Below, piece by piece: positions 1 through 11,962 of a stretch of 64,000 nt of DNA. Numbering within the stretch: position 1 is the stretch's first letter; every line of letters starts with the position of its first letter. The notes beneath the pieces were generated by a model, which was not told the origin of the DNA, searched no databases, and saw only the letters and a list, made by a program, of their open reading frames with translations. The stretch lies in the NCBI GenBank assembly GCA_027493775.1, contig JAOSKE010000004.1, positions 177,000 to 240,999 of the forward strand, read 5' to 3'. This stretch comes from Kiritimatiellia bacterium (GTDB lineage: Bacteria; Verrucomicrobiota; Kiritimatiellia; CAIVKH01). The position numbers were made by a program, and so were the translations under genes.

Positions 1-243
1 TTGGACTACGTTACCGATTGCCTCGCGACGGCATTCGCCTCGCTCACCTACGTTCTGCAACCGCAGGCGTTTATTGTTGGCGGCGGCGTGGCGGAAGAGG
101 CAAAGCTGCTCTTCAAAATGTTGCGGAAGAACGTTGAAAAACGCCTGAGCCCACACTTCTACAAGCACCTGGAAATCAAGCCGGCGGAGCTGGGTAGCGA
201 CGCAGGGATGATCGGCTGCGCAACGCTTGCGATGATCGAATAG
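1..243 (+). CDS. ROK-family sugar kinase, C-terminal fragment
   Basis: The reading frame is open at the left edge and ends with TAG at 241-243, giving 80 residues of a larger protein. The segment FIVGGGVAEE followed by LGSDAGMIGCATLA matches the C-terminal lobe of ROK glucokinase-like enzymes, which phosphorylate hexoses with ATP in the cytoplasm. The catalytic and zinc-binding parts lie outside the window. A second, complete ROK gene is present at 31241-32224. Substrate cannot be judged from the tail alone. Confidence 0.75.
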   Translation: MDYVTDCLATAFASLTYVLQPQAFIVGGGVAEEAKLLFKMLRKNVEKRLSPHFYKHLEIKPAELGSDAGMIGCATLAMIE

Positions 244-244
244 G

Positions 245-535
245 TCAGCGTGGGAGCAGGCGTTCCGGTTGAATGACCTCTGGGTCTCCCGAAATCCAAA
301 TCTCTTTGCTCCTTCCGGTGTGACCGCGCACGAGTTGTATGCTTGAGCGAGGCACGTCGAGCGTGTCGGCAAGAAACTTGATCAACGCTTCATTTGCCGC
401 GCCGTCCACGGGCGGCGCTTGAAGTCTGATCTTCAATGCGTCGCCGTGCAGTCCTGCGACGGCAGTGCGTGAGCCACGGGGGACGACGCGGATTGTCAGC
501 CGAACCCCTGTTTCTGTTTTTGACCACCAGCTCAT
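245..535 (-). CDS. DUF167/YggU-family protein
   Basis: This 96-residue protein has the DUF167 (UPF0235, YggU) pattern: a basic strand IRVVPRGSRTAVAG, then LKIRLQAPPVDGAANEAL, then the GHTGRSKEI end. Family members are small single-domain cytosolic proteins of unsettled function, often encoded beside YggT or proteases. It converges with the ROK tail, with one base between the two stops. Its start lies 45 bases from the divergent site-2 protease gene, so the two probably share a promoter region. Length is normal for the family. Confidence 0.85.
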   Translation of the reverse strand: MSWWSKTETGVRLTIRVVPRGSRTAVAGLHGDALKIRLQAPPVDGAANEALIKFLADTLDVPRSSIQLVRGHTGRSKEIWISGDPEVIQPERLLPR

Positions 536-580
536 GCTTGTTTTCTGCCTGTTCAGCGATTACATAGAAACATAGCTGTC

Positions 581-1234
581 ATGTCATTCTTCATTTCACG
601 AATCGCCGAGGATCCATTCTACGTTATTTCGTGGATCGTCGTGATTATTTTCTCCATCTGCGTCCATGAGTACGCGCATGCATGGACCGCATTGAAGTTG
701 GGTGACGATACGGCGGCGCGGAATGGGCACCTCACACTTAACCCCATGATTCAAATGGGCTGGATGTCGCTTCTTTTGCTCGCACTATTTGGTATTGCTT
801 GGGGCGCAGTGCCGGTGGATCCGCGTCGCTTGCGAACAGCAGCACGCGCGGGCTGGGTCGCTGCCGCCGGGCCGTTGGCCAATTTGCTCTTGGCGGTGAT
901 CTTCTCCGGTTTGATGGTTTTGAGTGCGCTCGTGCTGCCGGACTCGTCACAACTGGTCACCGTACATTTCTTTCGATTTGCAGCGATGGCGAACGGTGTG
1001 CTGGTTGTTCTCAATCTCCTCCCGATTCCGATGTTCGACGGCTGGACCGTTTTGGCAGCCATTGTGCCGCCCTTGCGAGCTATTGACCCTGTGCGCGTTC
1101 AAACCGTTTCGTGGTTACTCCTCATTGCCGTCTGGACTACCCCCGCAGGATTTTGGATTTGGAATAGCGGCACCGCGATAGCGACGCAAATGGGTCTGGG
1201 CTGGGCGCACCTCGCCAAGCTGTTTATGGCGTAA
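581..1234 (+). CDS. Site-2 protease (M50) family membrane metalloprotease
   Basis: This 217-residue polytopic protein has the zinc-binding HEXXH motif as HEYAH near residue 29, within the first membrane helix. The second M50 signature, LNLLPIPMFDGW near residue 150, supplies the third metal ligand (Asp). It belongs to the short, PDZ-less site-2 protease group that cuts substrates within the membrane. The ATG is the first in frame and directly precedes a hydrophobic helix. Four or five membrane segments are visible. The substrate is unknown. Confidence 0.85.
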   Translation: MSFFISRIAEDPFYVISWIVVIIFSICVHEYAHAWTALKLGDDTAARNGHLTLNPMIQMGWMSLLLLALFGIAWGAVPVDPRRLRTAARAGWVAAAGPLANLLLAVIFSGLMVLSALVLPDSSQLVTVHFFRFAAMANGVLVVLNLLPIPMFDGWTVLAAIVPPLRAIDPVRVQTVSWLLLIAVWTTPAGFWIWNSGTAIATQMGLGWAHLAKLFMA

Positions 1235-1247
1235 ATCGCGGCGCGAA

Positions 1248-2174
1248 CTAGCGCCCGTTTTTCACCGACGCGTACACGTCGGCGAGGGTCTGTTCCAGCG
1301 CGAAGCGCGGAGACCAGCCGGTATCTCTTTTTAGCTTTTCCGCGATGAGCGTCGGTTGACGGTCTGTAGGCCGCCAGCGTTGCTCGTCGGTTTCAATTTC
1401 CGGCTGAACGCCCGCGATTTCGCAGAGTGTTTTCAGGACGTAAGAAATTTGCACGGCGCGTCCTGCTGAGACGTTGTACGCCTCGCCGGAGGTTCCTCGT
1501 TCGAGAAGTAGGCGGTACGCCGTCGCGACGTCGCGCACGTCCATAAACTCGCGGACGCTTTCGAGATTGCCGACGCGTAGGTGTGGCGATTGGCGACCAG
1601 CCGCAATGTCCGCCAACTGTCGGGCAAAAGAGGGCGCCATAAAATCTGCGGCTTGGCCCGGCCCAATGTGGTTGCAAGGACGCGCGGTCATTACGACCAT
1701 TTTGTGGTGCCGAGCGTAGAGACGCGCGTTCATATCCATGGCCACTTTGGAGACACCGTAGATGCTTTGCGGCTCAAGCGCCGAATCTTCGTCACGCGAT
1801 CGTTCTGGATTCGCTGCGCCATAGACCAAGGCGCTGGAAACCATAAGCGTCCGACACCTAGGCGCGTGTTCACGAAGCGCCTCAAGCACATTTAACGCGC
1901 CACCGACGTTCACATCGAAAACAAGATTCGGCTGTTTCCAGCCGACCGGTACGAATGCAATGCCCGCGAGGTGGATACAGCCATCTGGCGGATCCTTCGC
2001 GATGACCTCGGCGAGCGCCGCCCGATCACAGATATCAGCAATACGATCACTCGGGCCCGGATTTGGGCAATCTTGAGGGCGCGATAGACCGAGGACTTCA
2101 TGGCCAGCGGATTGCAATTCCGCCGTCAGATGTCTTCCGACAAACCCGTGCGCCCCCGTGACCAATACGCGCAT
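1248..2174 (-). CDS. rmd: NAD(P)-dependent epimerase/reductase, probable GDP-4-keto-6-deoxymannose reductase
   Basis: This is a 308-residue short-chain dehydrogenase of the extended type. VTGAHGFVGRHL at the N-terminus is the GXXGXXG nucleotide-binding motif, and YGVSK holds the catalytic Tyr-Lys pair near residue 130. It lies directly downstream of gmd (4-base gap), in the layout of GDP-D-rhamnose pathways where Gmd makes GDP-4-keto-6-deoxymannose and Rmd reduces it. I start at the Met of MRVLVTG (2174) because the fold begins there; an upstream in-frame Met adds 14 unlikely residues. A GDP-fucose-type epimerase/reductase is a weaker alternative. Confidence 0.8.
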   Translation of the reverse strand: MRVLVTGAHGFVGRHLTAELQSAGHEVLGLSRPQDCPNPGPSDRIADICDRAALAEVIAKDPPDGCIHLAGIAFVPVGWKQPNLVFDVNVGGALNVLEALREHAPRCRTLMVSSALVYGAANPERSRDEDSALEPQSIYGVSKVAMDMNARLYARHHKMVVMTARPCNHIGPGQAADFMAPSFARQLADIAAGRQSPHLRVGNLESVREFMDVRDVATAYRLLLERGTSGEAYNVSAGRAVQISYVLKTLCEIAGVQPEIETDEQRWRPTDRQPTLIAEKLKRDTGWSPRFALEQTLADVYASVKNGR

Positions 2175-2178
2175 TTGT

Positions 2179-4082
<1,904 letters not shown>

Positions 4083-4099
4083 TTCGACCTTCTTTAAGC

Positions 4100-4128
4100 G
4101 CAAAACTCCCCGAGGGCGGGGAGTTTGC
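4100..4128 (-). terminator. Probable rpsU terminator hairpin
   Basis: AAACTCCCC (4103-4111) pairs perfectly with GGGGAGTTT (4118-4126) across a 6-base loop, and the stem is G+C rich. On the minus strand, after rpsU, it is followed by a short T-rich stretch. It lies 22 bases beyond the rpsU stop, in the gap before the isomerase gene. Confidence 0.6.
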
Positions 4129-4149
4129 AGCTTCCTAAGAGAGTGGGCA

Positions 4150-4326
4150 TCAGATATTGGTTCTCATACGCGCCCGAGCCTCCTTGCGGCGTTTCCGCTC
4201 GCTGGGCTTCTCGTAATACCGGTGCGACCGGATTTCGCGCATAATACCTTCTTTATCTAGCTTCTTCTTCAGGCGTCGGAGGGCTTTATCCACCGACTCG
4301 CCTTTTCGTACTTTCACTTCAGCCAC
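4150..4326 (-). CDS. rpsU: 30S ribosomal protein bS21
   Basis: This 58-residue, highly basic protein starts [11 protein letters not shown], continues [12 protein letters not shown] and [18 protein letters not shown], and ends in an Arg-rich tail. That is the canonical bS21 sequence and length. The start is GTG at 4324-4326, preceded by GGGAG about 11 bases upstream. bS21 sits near the anti-Shine-Dalgarno end of 16S rRNA and helps initiation. The gene stands alone between ugd and the broken isomerase, with its own hairpin downstream. Confidence 0.93.
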   Translation of the reverse strand: MAEVKVRKGESVDKALRRLKKKLDKEGIMREIRSHRYYEKPSERKRRKEARARMRTNI

Positions 4327-4437
4327 GTGCTTCTGTCACTCCCTTCTCAATTGCTGGATTCCGCTTTTTCAAGCGGGGGTAGAGGGTAGGCGGGAGGCCC
4401 TTCTATGTCAAACCTCCGCCTCGCCTAAATTTTTGGC

Positions 4438-5743
4438 CTATCCGCGGCCCACCGAGTGGTAGGTGAAGCCCCGTTTGCGGACTTCTTCTGGTTTGAACGT
4501 GTTGCGCCCGTCAATAATCACCGGGCAGTTCATCACTTTCTTGAGCGTATCGAGGTCCCAATGACTTCACTTCCGGCCAGTCGGTCAAGATAAGCAGCAA
4601 ATCTGCGCCGGTCGCGCACTCAATTGGGTCTTTGAAATATTTTTCATTCGGGTAGAGCTGCGCAAAACGCTCCGCCGCGATTGGATCCCACAGGCGCAAC
4701 TTTGCGCGCGCTTCGGATAGCTGCGGAATGAAATAGAGGGACGGCGATTCGCGAACGTCGTCGGTGCCCGGCTTGAAGGCCAGACCCAACACCGCAATGA
4801 CTTTGTCCTGAATCACCCACAGCTCGCGCTGAATTTTTTGCATCACAAAATCGCGTTGCGATTTGTTGACGCGCTGCACTTCCTTCAGTAACTCAAAATC
4901 GTAACCGAGGTGATCGGCGATCTGGACGAACGCGTCCACATCTTTCGGGAAGCAGGAGCCACCGTAGCCCACGCCAGCCTTCAGGAAAAGCGGCCCAATT
5001 CGACGGTCAAGGCCCATGCCTTTCGCGACCTGTTCCACATCGGCACCCGCTAATTCGCAGACGCGGGCAACGGCGTTGATGAAGGAAATTTTTGTGGCGA
5101 GGAAGGAGTTGGAGGCGTGCTTGGTCAGCTCCGCGCTCGCCGGGTTCATTACGAGCAAGGGGCTGTTGGTCTTGTCAATGATCGGCTTGTAGATTTCGCG
5201 CATTAATTTCTCAGCGCGCGCACTTTCGACGCCGACCACGATACGATCTGGATTGTACGCGTCCTCGATTGCCGCGCCTTCTTTCAGAAACTCAGGGTTC
5301 GACGCGACGTCAAATGGGATATCCGCGCGGAGGTATTTCGAAACGGTGCGCTTAAGCTGCTCGAACGTGTTGACCGGCACCGTGCTCTTTTCCACGAGCA
5401 GCTTGTAGTCGCTCATGTGTTCCGCAACCTCGCGACCCACCTGCTCGACGTAGGACAGATTCGCTGCACCGCGATAGCCGGGAGGGGTGCCGACGGCGAT
5501 GAAAATAACTTCTGCGAAGTTCACGCCTTCGGAAATGGACGACGTGAAATGTAGGCGCCCCTCAGAGACGTTGCGCTTTACCAGCTCTTCCAGCCCGTCT
5601 TCATAGATCGGCATTTGGAGCTGCTTGAGCATCTTTATCTTGCTCTCGTCATTGTCCACGCACAGGACGTTGTGCCCCCAGTCCGAAAAACAGGCGCCTG
5701 TCACCAAGCCGACATATCCTGTGCCTACAACCGTAATGTTCAT
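4438..5743 (-). CDS. ugd: UDP-glucose 6-dehydrogenase (one frameshift near the C-terminus)
   Basis: The gene starts at MNITVVGTGYVGLVTG (ATG 5741-5743), a Rossmann NAD site. It carries NPEFLKEGAAI and the catalytic loop GVGYGGSCFPKDV with the active-site Cys. The enzyme oxidises UDP-glucose twice to UDP-glucuronate for exopolysaccharide or LPS. After LTDWPEVKSL the frame breaks near 4559 in a GGG run; the next frame restores the expected end, INGR-like then FTYHSVGRG, stopping at 4438-4440. The corrected length of about 434 residues is normal, so the indel is probably a sequence error. A long in-frame extension beyond 5743 is not coding. Confidence 0.9.
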
Positions 5744-5836
5744 GCGTAATTCGCCTCCGATACGTAAAAGTGACCGAACCGTACTTGCCAACCCGTTGGA
5801 TTGCAAGCCTTGGGGAAGCAGGCTAAACTGGGCCGC

Positions 5837-6667
5837 ATGAAACGTATTCTTCCCGTTTTTTTGCTGCCCATCCTTCTGTTCGCCCTCGTTTCGTGCTCCA
5901 AAAGAGAAACGGAAAACCAGCCCGCGAAAGAATCCGTTGCGCCGCTGGCGGTGAAGCCATTGGTTGTTGGAATGGAGCTGGCGTATCCGCCATTCGAGAT
6001 GACCGATCCGCAGGGAAAACCAGCGGGCATTTCCGTGGACCTCGCACAGGGCATCGCGGACTATCTCGGTCGTCCGCTTCGTATCGAAAACATCCCGTTC
6101 GATGGCCTGATTCCAGCCCTCAAAACGGGCAATATTGATCTGATCATCTCTTCGATGACTGCGACTTGGGAGCGCGAACAGTCCATAGATTTTTCTGACC
6201 GCTATCTCCGCACCGGCCTTGCCCTGCTCTGTGCGACCAATAGCACGATTGGTGGCATGCGCAATCAGTCGGAAGGGGAGGGGCGTACCTTCGCCGTCAA
6301 GCTCGGAACAACCGGTGAACTTTACGCGCGCGAGCGATTGCCCGCTGCCACTCTGCATGTGTTGAAGGATGAATCGGCCTGCGTCTTGGAGGTTATTCAG
6401 GGCAAGGTGGACGCATTCATTTACGATCAGATGTCCGTCTATCGGAACTGGGAGCGGAACAAAGAGACGACGCGCCCGATGCTCGAAGCCTTTCAAATGG
6501 AGGACTGGGCGGTGGGGGTGCGAAAGGGGAACGACGAGTTGCGTGGCAAGGTGAATGAGTTTCTTGCTGAGTTCCAGCGAAACGGTGGATTCAATGAGCT
6601 GGGTGAAAAGTATCTGGCTGATATGAAACGAGTGTTCGAACAACTCGGCTATGATTTTATCTTTTAG
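5837..6667 (+). CDS. Polar amino-acid ABC transporter substrate-binding lipoprotein
   Basis: This 276-residue protein begins with a lipoprotein signal (MKRILPVFLL, lipobox Cys at residue 20). The mature part has the family 3 solute-binding pattern: VGMELAYPPFEM, PFDGLIPALKTGNIDLIISSMT and WAVGVRKGNDELRGKVNEFL. It captures an amino acid in the periplasm and passes it to the permease encoded 19 bases downstream. The ATG at 5837 is chosen because the signal peptide starts there. Ligand is not predictable; the fold is close to Arg/Gln/His binders. Confidence 0.88.
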   Translation: MKRILPVFLLPILLFALVSCSKRETENQPAKESVAPLAVKPLVVGMELAYPPFEMTDPQGKPAGISVDLAQGIADYLGRPLRIENIPFDGLIPALKTGNIDLIISSMTATWEREQSIDFSDRYLRTGLALLCATNSTIGGMRNQSEGEGRTFAVKLGTTGELYARERLPAATLHVLKDESACVLEVIQGKVDAFIYDQMSVYRNWERNKETTRPMLEAFQMEDWAVGVRKGNDELRGKVNEFLAEFQRNGGFNELGEKYLADMKRVFEQLGYDFIF

Positions 6668-6686
6668 CCCACTGTCCGATTGAGCC

Positions 6687-7463
6687 ATGCGATTTTTGCG
6701 CGCTCCAGCATCTGGTGACCCTCCGGTATGGCTCCGAATCACGCACACGGTAATCATCCTCCTGCTGCTATCCGTTGGACTTTACTATGCCTTTGCCAAG
6801 ATCGCCTACCACTGGAATTGGGGCGGTATCTGGATTTATCGCTCGCGCTTTGTTGATGGATGGCTCACCACGCTCGGCCTCTCTGCCTGTGCGCTCGTCT
6901 TGAGTGTTTTACTCGGTCTGCTCGCCGCGCTGGCGCGGCGTTCGCGAATTCTTCCACTGCGCCAACTCTCGCTTGTCTATGTCGAGTTGATTCGTGGCAC
7001 CCCGCTACTGGTTCAAATTCTCATCGCATTCTACGTCGTCGCGAATGCGTTTGGACTGCACGACCGTTTTCTTTCCGGCGTGTTTATCCTTTCTATTTTT
7101 GCCGGGGCGTACATCAGCGAAATTATCCGCAGTGGAATAGAGAGCGTGGGGGAGAGCCAACTCGAATCCGCGCGGGCGATTGGGTTGTCGCAGATACAAA
7201 TCTATCGCTACGTCATTTTTCCGCAGGCGATTCGACAGATGCTTCCACCACTCTCTGGGCAATTTGTTTCTCTCGTTAAAGACTCATCGCTGCTGAGTAT
7301 TATTTCTATTTCAGAACTCACCCTCAGCGCACAGCAGGTGAACAGTTACACGTATAGTGCGTTGGAAAGTTATGTCCCGCTCGCCATCGGTTATCTAATC
7401 GTCACCCTCCCGCTCTCGTGGTTCAGCCGCGTACTCGAACAACGATTCCGCTATGAAACTTGA
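6687..7463 (+). CDS. Polar amino-acid ABC transporter permease
   Basis: This 258-residue membrane protein has the HisM/GlnP-type permease domain: GWLTTLGLSACALVLSV, then ELIRGTPLLVQI, and the EAA loop ESARAIGLSQIQIYRYVIFPQ that docks to the ATPase. Five membrane segments are visible plus an extra N-terminal one. It lies between the binding protein and the ATPase genes, and its last 11 bases overlap the ATPase start, which indicates translational coupling. Confidence 0.9.
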   Translation: MRFLRAPASGDPPVWLRITHTVIILLLLSVGLYYAFAKIAYHWNWGGIWIYRSRFVDGWLTTLGLSACALVLSVLLGLLAALARRSRILPLRQLSLVYVELIRGTPLLVQILIAFYVVANAFGLHDRFLSGVFILSIFAGAYISEIIRSGIESVGESQLESARAIGLSQIQIYRYVIFPQAIRQMLPPLSGQFVSLVKDSSLLSIISISELTLSAQQVNSYTYSALESYVPLAIGYLIVTLPLSWFSRVLEQRFRYET

Positions 7464-8181
7464 GATCAACCAGCTCTCAAAAACTTTCGGCGCACAGCGT
7501 GTCCTTTGCGACGTTGGGATAGCCATTGAAGGCCACGCTATTGTTCTCATCGGTCCGTCGGGTGGCGGAAAATCCACCTTGCTCCGTGTGATTGCCGGTT
7601 TGGAATATCCGGACTCTGGTGATGTGCGTCTCGACGGCGAGTCATTAAGGTTTGACGAGCAATCCTTGCGCATCCACCGCCGTCGGGTGGGCGTTGTTTT
7701 CCAATCCGCAAATCTTTTTCCACATCTCAGCGCACTTGCGAACATCACACTTCCCTTGACTAGGGTTTTTGGCCAGTCGAACGAAGAAGCGCGGGAGACC
7801 GCCATGCAACTGCTGCGTCGCTTCGAACTCGGAGACCATGCAGGGAAGCGTCCGGCCCAACTTTCTGGCGGTCAGCGCCAGCGTGTTGCCATTGTCCGCG
7901 CCGTTGCCATCCGGCCAAAATTCCTTTTATTCGACGAGCCGACCAGCGCATTGGACCCGGAAATGACGTCGGAAGTGCTCGATATGATCAGCGAACTGCG
8001 CGCTGAAGGCCGCGACCTGCTCCTCGTGACCCACCACCTCGCCTTCGCCCGTAAAGTTGCCGATCAGATCGCCTTTTTGGCCTCAGGCCAAATTCTCGAT
8101 CACGCTCCCAACGCCGAATTCTTCACCAGCCCCCGTGCCCCCGCTGTCCAACAGTTTTTGGATAGGGTTTTGAAATACTGA
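7453..8181 (+). CDS. Amino-acid ABC transporter ATP-binding protein
   Basis: This 242-residue ABC ATPase has Walker A GPSGGGKST (near residue 33), the signature LSGGQRQRVAIVRA, Walker B FLLFDEPTSALDPE and the switch His in LVTHH. It powers the importer encoded by the two upstream genes and is most similar to the GlnQ/HisP class. The start overlaps the permease stop by 11 bases. All catalytic residues are present. Confidence 0.92.
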   Translation: MKLEINQLSKTFGAQRVLCDVGIAIEGHAIVLIGPSGGGKSTLLRVIAGLEYPDSGDVRLDGESLRFDEQSLRIHRRRVGVVFQSANLFPHLSALANITLPLTRVFGQSNEEARETAMQLLRRFELGDHAGKRPAQLSGGQRQRVAIVRAVAIRPKFLLFDEPTSALDPEMTSEVLDMISELRAEGRDLLLVTHHLAFARKVADQIAFLASGQILDHAPNAEFFTSPRAPAVQQFLDRVLKY

Positions 8182-8247
8182 TCGCCTGTCCGTATATGAA
8201 CGTTCATCTGTTGCCAGTGTGTCGCTTCGTCGAGTATTAACATAGGA

Positions 8248-9108
8248 ATGAAGATTCTTCTCCTCGGTTCTTCCGGATTTCTTGGGCGCGAAGTGCGGCG
8301 CGTGTTTGGGCCGGATGTCACATTAATCCCTGTAAGCCATAGCGGGCGAGGTGGTTCGCGCGCGGTGGATATACGGAACGGCGCTGCGTTGCGCGGGCTG
8401 GTGGATGATACCAAGCCGGATGTTGTGCTTCTGCTCGCCGCCTATCGAGAGCCAGATGTGTGCGAGGCTGATCCAGAGGAAGCAAGGCGCTTGAACGTCG
8501 CGCCGGCAAAACTTCTCACAGAATATCTACCTGGTTCCACACGCCTGTTGTTCGTCAGCACGGACTACGTGTTTGATGGCGAGAACGCGCCTTATACAGA
8601 AGATAGCTCCGTCTCCCCGGTCAGCGTGTATGGCGAGACAAAAGTTGAGGCCGAGGCGGCCATTAAGGGCCGCGCGAATACGACGATCCTAAGGATTCCG
8701 TTATTAATCGGCGGCGGCTCTCATTTGTCATCGAGCGGTTTTATCGGACAGATGGTTGAGGCGATTCGCGCCAGCGAACACCAAAAACTCGACGATGTCT
8801 TGATGCGGTTCCCAACGTGGACACGCGATGTAGCCGGGGCGGTTCGATTCCTCGTCGAAAAGGAGACCGACGGTCTATTTCACTACAGCGCCCCGCGCGG
8901 CGCCACGCGCTACGCATGGACACTGGAAACCGCAAAAATTATTGGCTTGTCGGCTGAACACTTCACGCCGTCGAAAGAGGTCGTTCAGCGCAAGGCTCGC
9001 CGGCCATTTAACAGCCAACTCAACGATTCCAAAATCCAGTCGCTCGGCTACACCCGCCACACCGATTTCCACGACGTCGTCCGCACAGTGATTGGCGAAC
9101 TCAAGTAG
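8248..9108 (+). CDS. dTDP-4-dehydrorhamnose reductase-like (RmlD) SDR protein
   Basis: This 286-residue extended SDR starts KILLLGSSGFLGREV (GXXGXXG). It has STDYVFDGENAPYTEDSSVSPVSVYGETKVEAE, the RmlD substrate region with YXXXK. RmlD reduces dTDP-4-keto-L-rhamnose, but no rmlABC genes are in view. A related role such as the regulatory MAT2B-like branch or another nucleotide sugar is possible. It stands alone, 66 bases after the ABC operon and convergent with the debranching-enzyme gene. Confidence 0.75.
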   Translation: MKILLLGSSGFLGREVRRVFGPDVTLIPVSHSGRGGSRAVDIRNGAALRGLVDDTKPDVVLLLAAYREPDVCEADPEEARRLNVAPAKLLTEYLPGSTRLLFVSTDYVFDGENAPYTEDSSVSPVSVYGETKVEAEAAIKGRANTTILRIPLLIGGGSHLSSSGFIGQMVEAIRASEHQKLDDVLMRFPTWTRDVAGAVRFLVEKETDGLFHYSAPRGATRYAWTLETAKIIGLSAEHFTPSKEVVQRKARRPFNSQLNDSKIQSLGYTRHTDFHDVVRTVIGELK

Positions 9109-9297
9109 CGCGGTCAGCATTGGTTTCTGTGCTGTAGCTGCGGGCGTTGATCGCAGGGGCTTGGTTCACCCGTCGCCCTCACCGCGGGCGGCTATAGAGA
9201 GCACATTGTTAATTCGGCGCCGGCAGAGCGTCAGCGGCTTGGCACCGCCATCGCTATAGCCTTGGCATAGGCGGATGTGGTAAGCGAAAGAACATCT

Positions 9298-11584
9298 TTA
9301 TTCAAATGTTCCCGCCTCAATGATGCGTTGCAGGTAATCCTTCTCCATCATTGTTTTGAATTTCGCGTGCACTGGAGGTGTCGCAAAGGTGAGGGGTTTG
9401 GATTTAAGTAATTTCTTCCCCTTTGCGGGCTTGCCGACCCATTGACCGTTGAGACCGACGGCAATTTGCTTGGCGTCAATCGTGATGGTCAAAATATCAC
9501 CGTGCTTCATCTCTTGATTCGCTCCAAAAATCTGGCCGAAGGCGTGAACGCTGAATTCAATCGGGAGTGGCTGCGTCGGGCCTTCGAGGAGCAGTAGAAA
9601 AACTTCCTTGTCGCGCTGCCGCGTGAAGGTCACTTGCAGACGTCCGTCGCGGCCGAAGGGATAGGACGCGCTGAAGTCTTTCCACTTTGCGGGGATGGAG
9701 GGCTTCAGGCGAAGGGTGTTGTCGAGGAGACGCGGTTGGAAGCCGCCAAAGTCCTGATAGCCGTTCCGCGCAAATTCGGAAGTGCTCCATGCCTGCTGCC
9801 ATGTACCGGATAGTGTGATTTTATTTTTTCCAGCAGGCAATGCTTCCACGAGCTCGCTCATCCCGCCACGACAACCGAGTTTTAGAATTTGGTTGGTCAG
9901 ATTGTTGGCCAGTTCCCAGGCGATTTCTGTCTGCCCGTGTTTGCAAAGTGCGCTGATCGTGAATCCGGCGTTCCAGCCCCAGACTGTGCCGTTGTGATAG
10001 GCCGCATCGAAAAACCAGCGCTCGTCGCGGTGGTGATACGGATGAAAATAGCGGTGGGTCGGGTCGAGCGAGCAAATGCCGTACGGAAACAAAAGCGTGC
10101 TCACCGCATTCCGAAGTACACGCTCTTCCGTCTTTTGGTCGAGCAGCCCTTCCTCGAATGGAACACTCAGGACCATGAGTTGATTCGGACGAACCTTCAG
10201 ATCGCGCGTGTTGTTTTTGAGCACACGATCTGCGAGAAGCTGTTTCTTTGCATCCCAGAACGTTGCGACAAAATTCTTTTTCAACTTGGCCGCAAGGTCG
10301 CGCCACTTTTTGGCGGACGCCTTCTGTTTGTTCAGATCAGCGAGCCGTGCGCCGGTGAGTAGGGCGGTATGCCAGAGCGCTTGAATATCATTCGCACGAT
10401 TTCCGCGCGCTGACCAGGGCGCATCGCCCTGAATCCGCGCGTCCATCCACGTGTCCGCATCGTCGTGTGTGAGGAATCCCTTCGCATCCACAAATTTTTT
10501 TAATCGTGCCCTCAATGGCGAGCTTCACCATCGGAAAAATCTCTTCTGCAAACGCGAGATCGCCCGTGTAATGCAGATACTCTGCGACTTCGCGGATTAG
10601 CCATGGTGTCCCGTCCACCGTGTTGTAGATCATGTCCGTCGGGCTCGTCACCCGGTTCGGGATGCGTCCATAGTCCGGCGATTTCGGGTCAGTCATTTGC
10701 CATTTTGCAAAGTTGCGTATGACCTCTTTTGCGTCTTCAAACTGACCGCTCACCAGTAGCGTGCCCGGCAGCGCAATGAACGTGTCGCGCCCCCAGTTGT
10801 CCTTGAACCACGGCAACCCGGCCCAAATTCCCGTGCCGAACTCTTCGGTGACAAGAAAAAGACTGCTCAGCTTTGCCCACACCATCGCACGGTTGTAGTC
10901 CATGTCCGTTGTGAACAGAGCGCTGCGCGTAAGCATGTCAAAAATCGCCAGCTTGTGTTGCCGCGCCCCGTCCTCGGATCGAAGTCGCTGCGCCTGGGCC
11001 AGCGCATGCTCCGCGTTTCGACCGAACGCAAGGTAGAGTGTGAACTCCGACTCCTCTTGCAGCGTGCGAAAAATCGGCGCAAAGAGTCCATCGCGATCAG
11101 TCGTTCCATCGTGTTTGAACGGCTGACTTGAACTCACCGCGATGTGTAGGGAGCGTTCAGGATTGCTAATCAGCATCGCGCCGTCCGTCGGATAGACCGT
11201 AACAAAGTCCCGATTCAGTGCGAGCAGCGGTGCGAGCGCGAGCGATTGCGGGCGACGAGTGAAAACACGCAGCGCAACCGCCTTTCTACGGCGTAGCAAC
11301 ATCAATTCATCCCACCAGCTCGGCCCATGCTGATGGCGCACTCCGTACGGATAGAGCGTCGCCCCTTCCGCGACGGTCTTATCGTTCATTCGCTCGCCGC
11401 ACCAACTCATAAAATCGTGAAACAGCGCGCGGCGTTTGAGGATGTACCCCGCGCCCTTCGCGTATGAAAACGTATGCCCCTCGAAATACCCTTCGAGGTT
11501 ATCCCCGAAAAAATACTGTGAGACCTGCCCGGCCTTCACCGGAATGGCGACTTGTTCAAAAAACTGATCACGATCTAGTTTCAT
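9298..11584 (-). CDS. Glycogen debranching enzyme-type amylo-alpha-1,6-glucosidase (one frameshift)
   Basis: Two frames join at an A7 run near 10500 to give about 761 residues. The N-terminal half has the GDE_N domain (YFFGDNLEGYFEGHTFSY). The C-terminal half is the (alpha/alpha)6 catalytic domain with FKDNWGRDTFIALPG, THDDADTWMDAR and YHNGTVWGWNAGF, where acidic catalytic residues lie. The enzyme cleaves alpha-1,6 branches of glycogen or maltodextrin in the cytosol. It has no close partner genes, although ROK kinases nearby fit sugar use. The homopolymer position suggests a sequencing slip rather than real loss. Confidence 0.85.
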
Positions 11585-11962
11585 CCCCGCACCATAGCCT
11601 GTCCGTTTTGTGAAATGAACAGGAAATGCGCACGGCGCCTTTTGGTCGAGAGCTATAGAGCGGCGCTTGGTTAACTGCAGAAAGCGCGGAAATGATGCGG
11701 GACCCTTTTAGCTTCTCATTCCACTTGAGATTTAGCGTGTGGGTAGGGCGAGACGCCTCGCCTCGCCGCTATAGCTCTCATCTCGGCAACTGAACATTGT
11801 ACGCCGCATCACCCCACTCTTTTGCTTCCGTGTTCCGTGCTCTTCCGCGCTCTTGGCGGGTGAGAACAAAAATCCAATCAGACAGAACAGAGTGTTAAAA
11901 GTGAGAACCGACCCCTGCGGAGACCCCCTTCGGAGTGACCGCTGCGGAGAATGAGGAATAAT
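11585..11962. other. Intergenic region with short inverted repeats
   Basis: No gene is seen in this 378-bp gap. GAGAGCTATAG...GCGGCG near 11650 recurs inverted as CGCCGCTATAGCTCTC near 11770, and a related CTATAGAGAGC lies near 9190 on the other side of the debranching gene. A TTAACTGCAGAAAGCGCGGAAA motif related to those at 22545 and 39110 is also present. These look like dispersed REP-type repeats. Confidence 0.4.

Noticed and set aside
4511..6757. 748-residue minus-strand frame including ugd
   Set aside because: The part beyond 5743 is antisense to the ABC binding-protein gene, and the Ugd fold starts at 5743.
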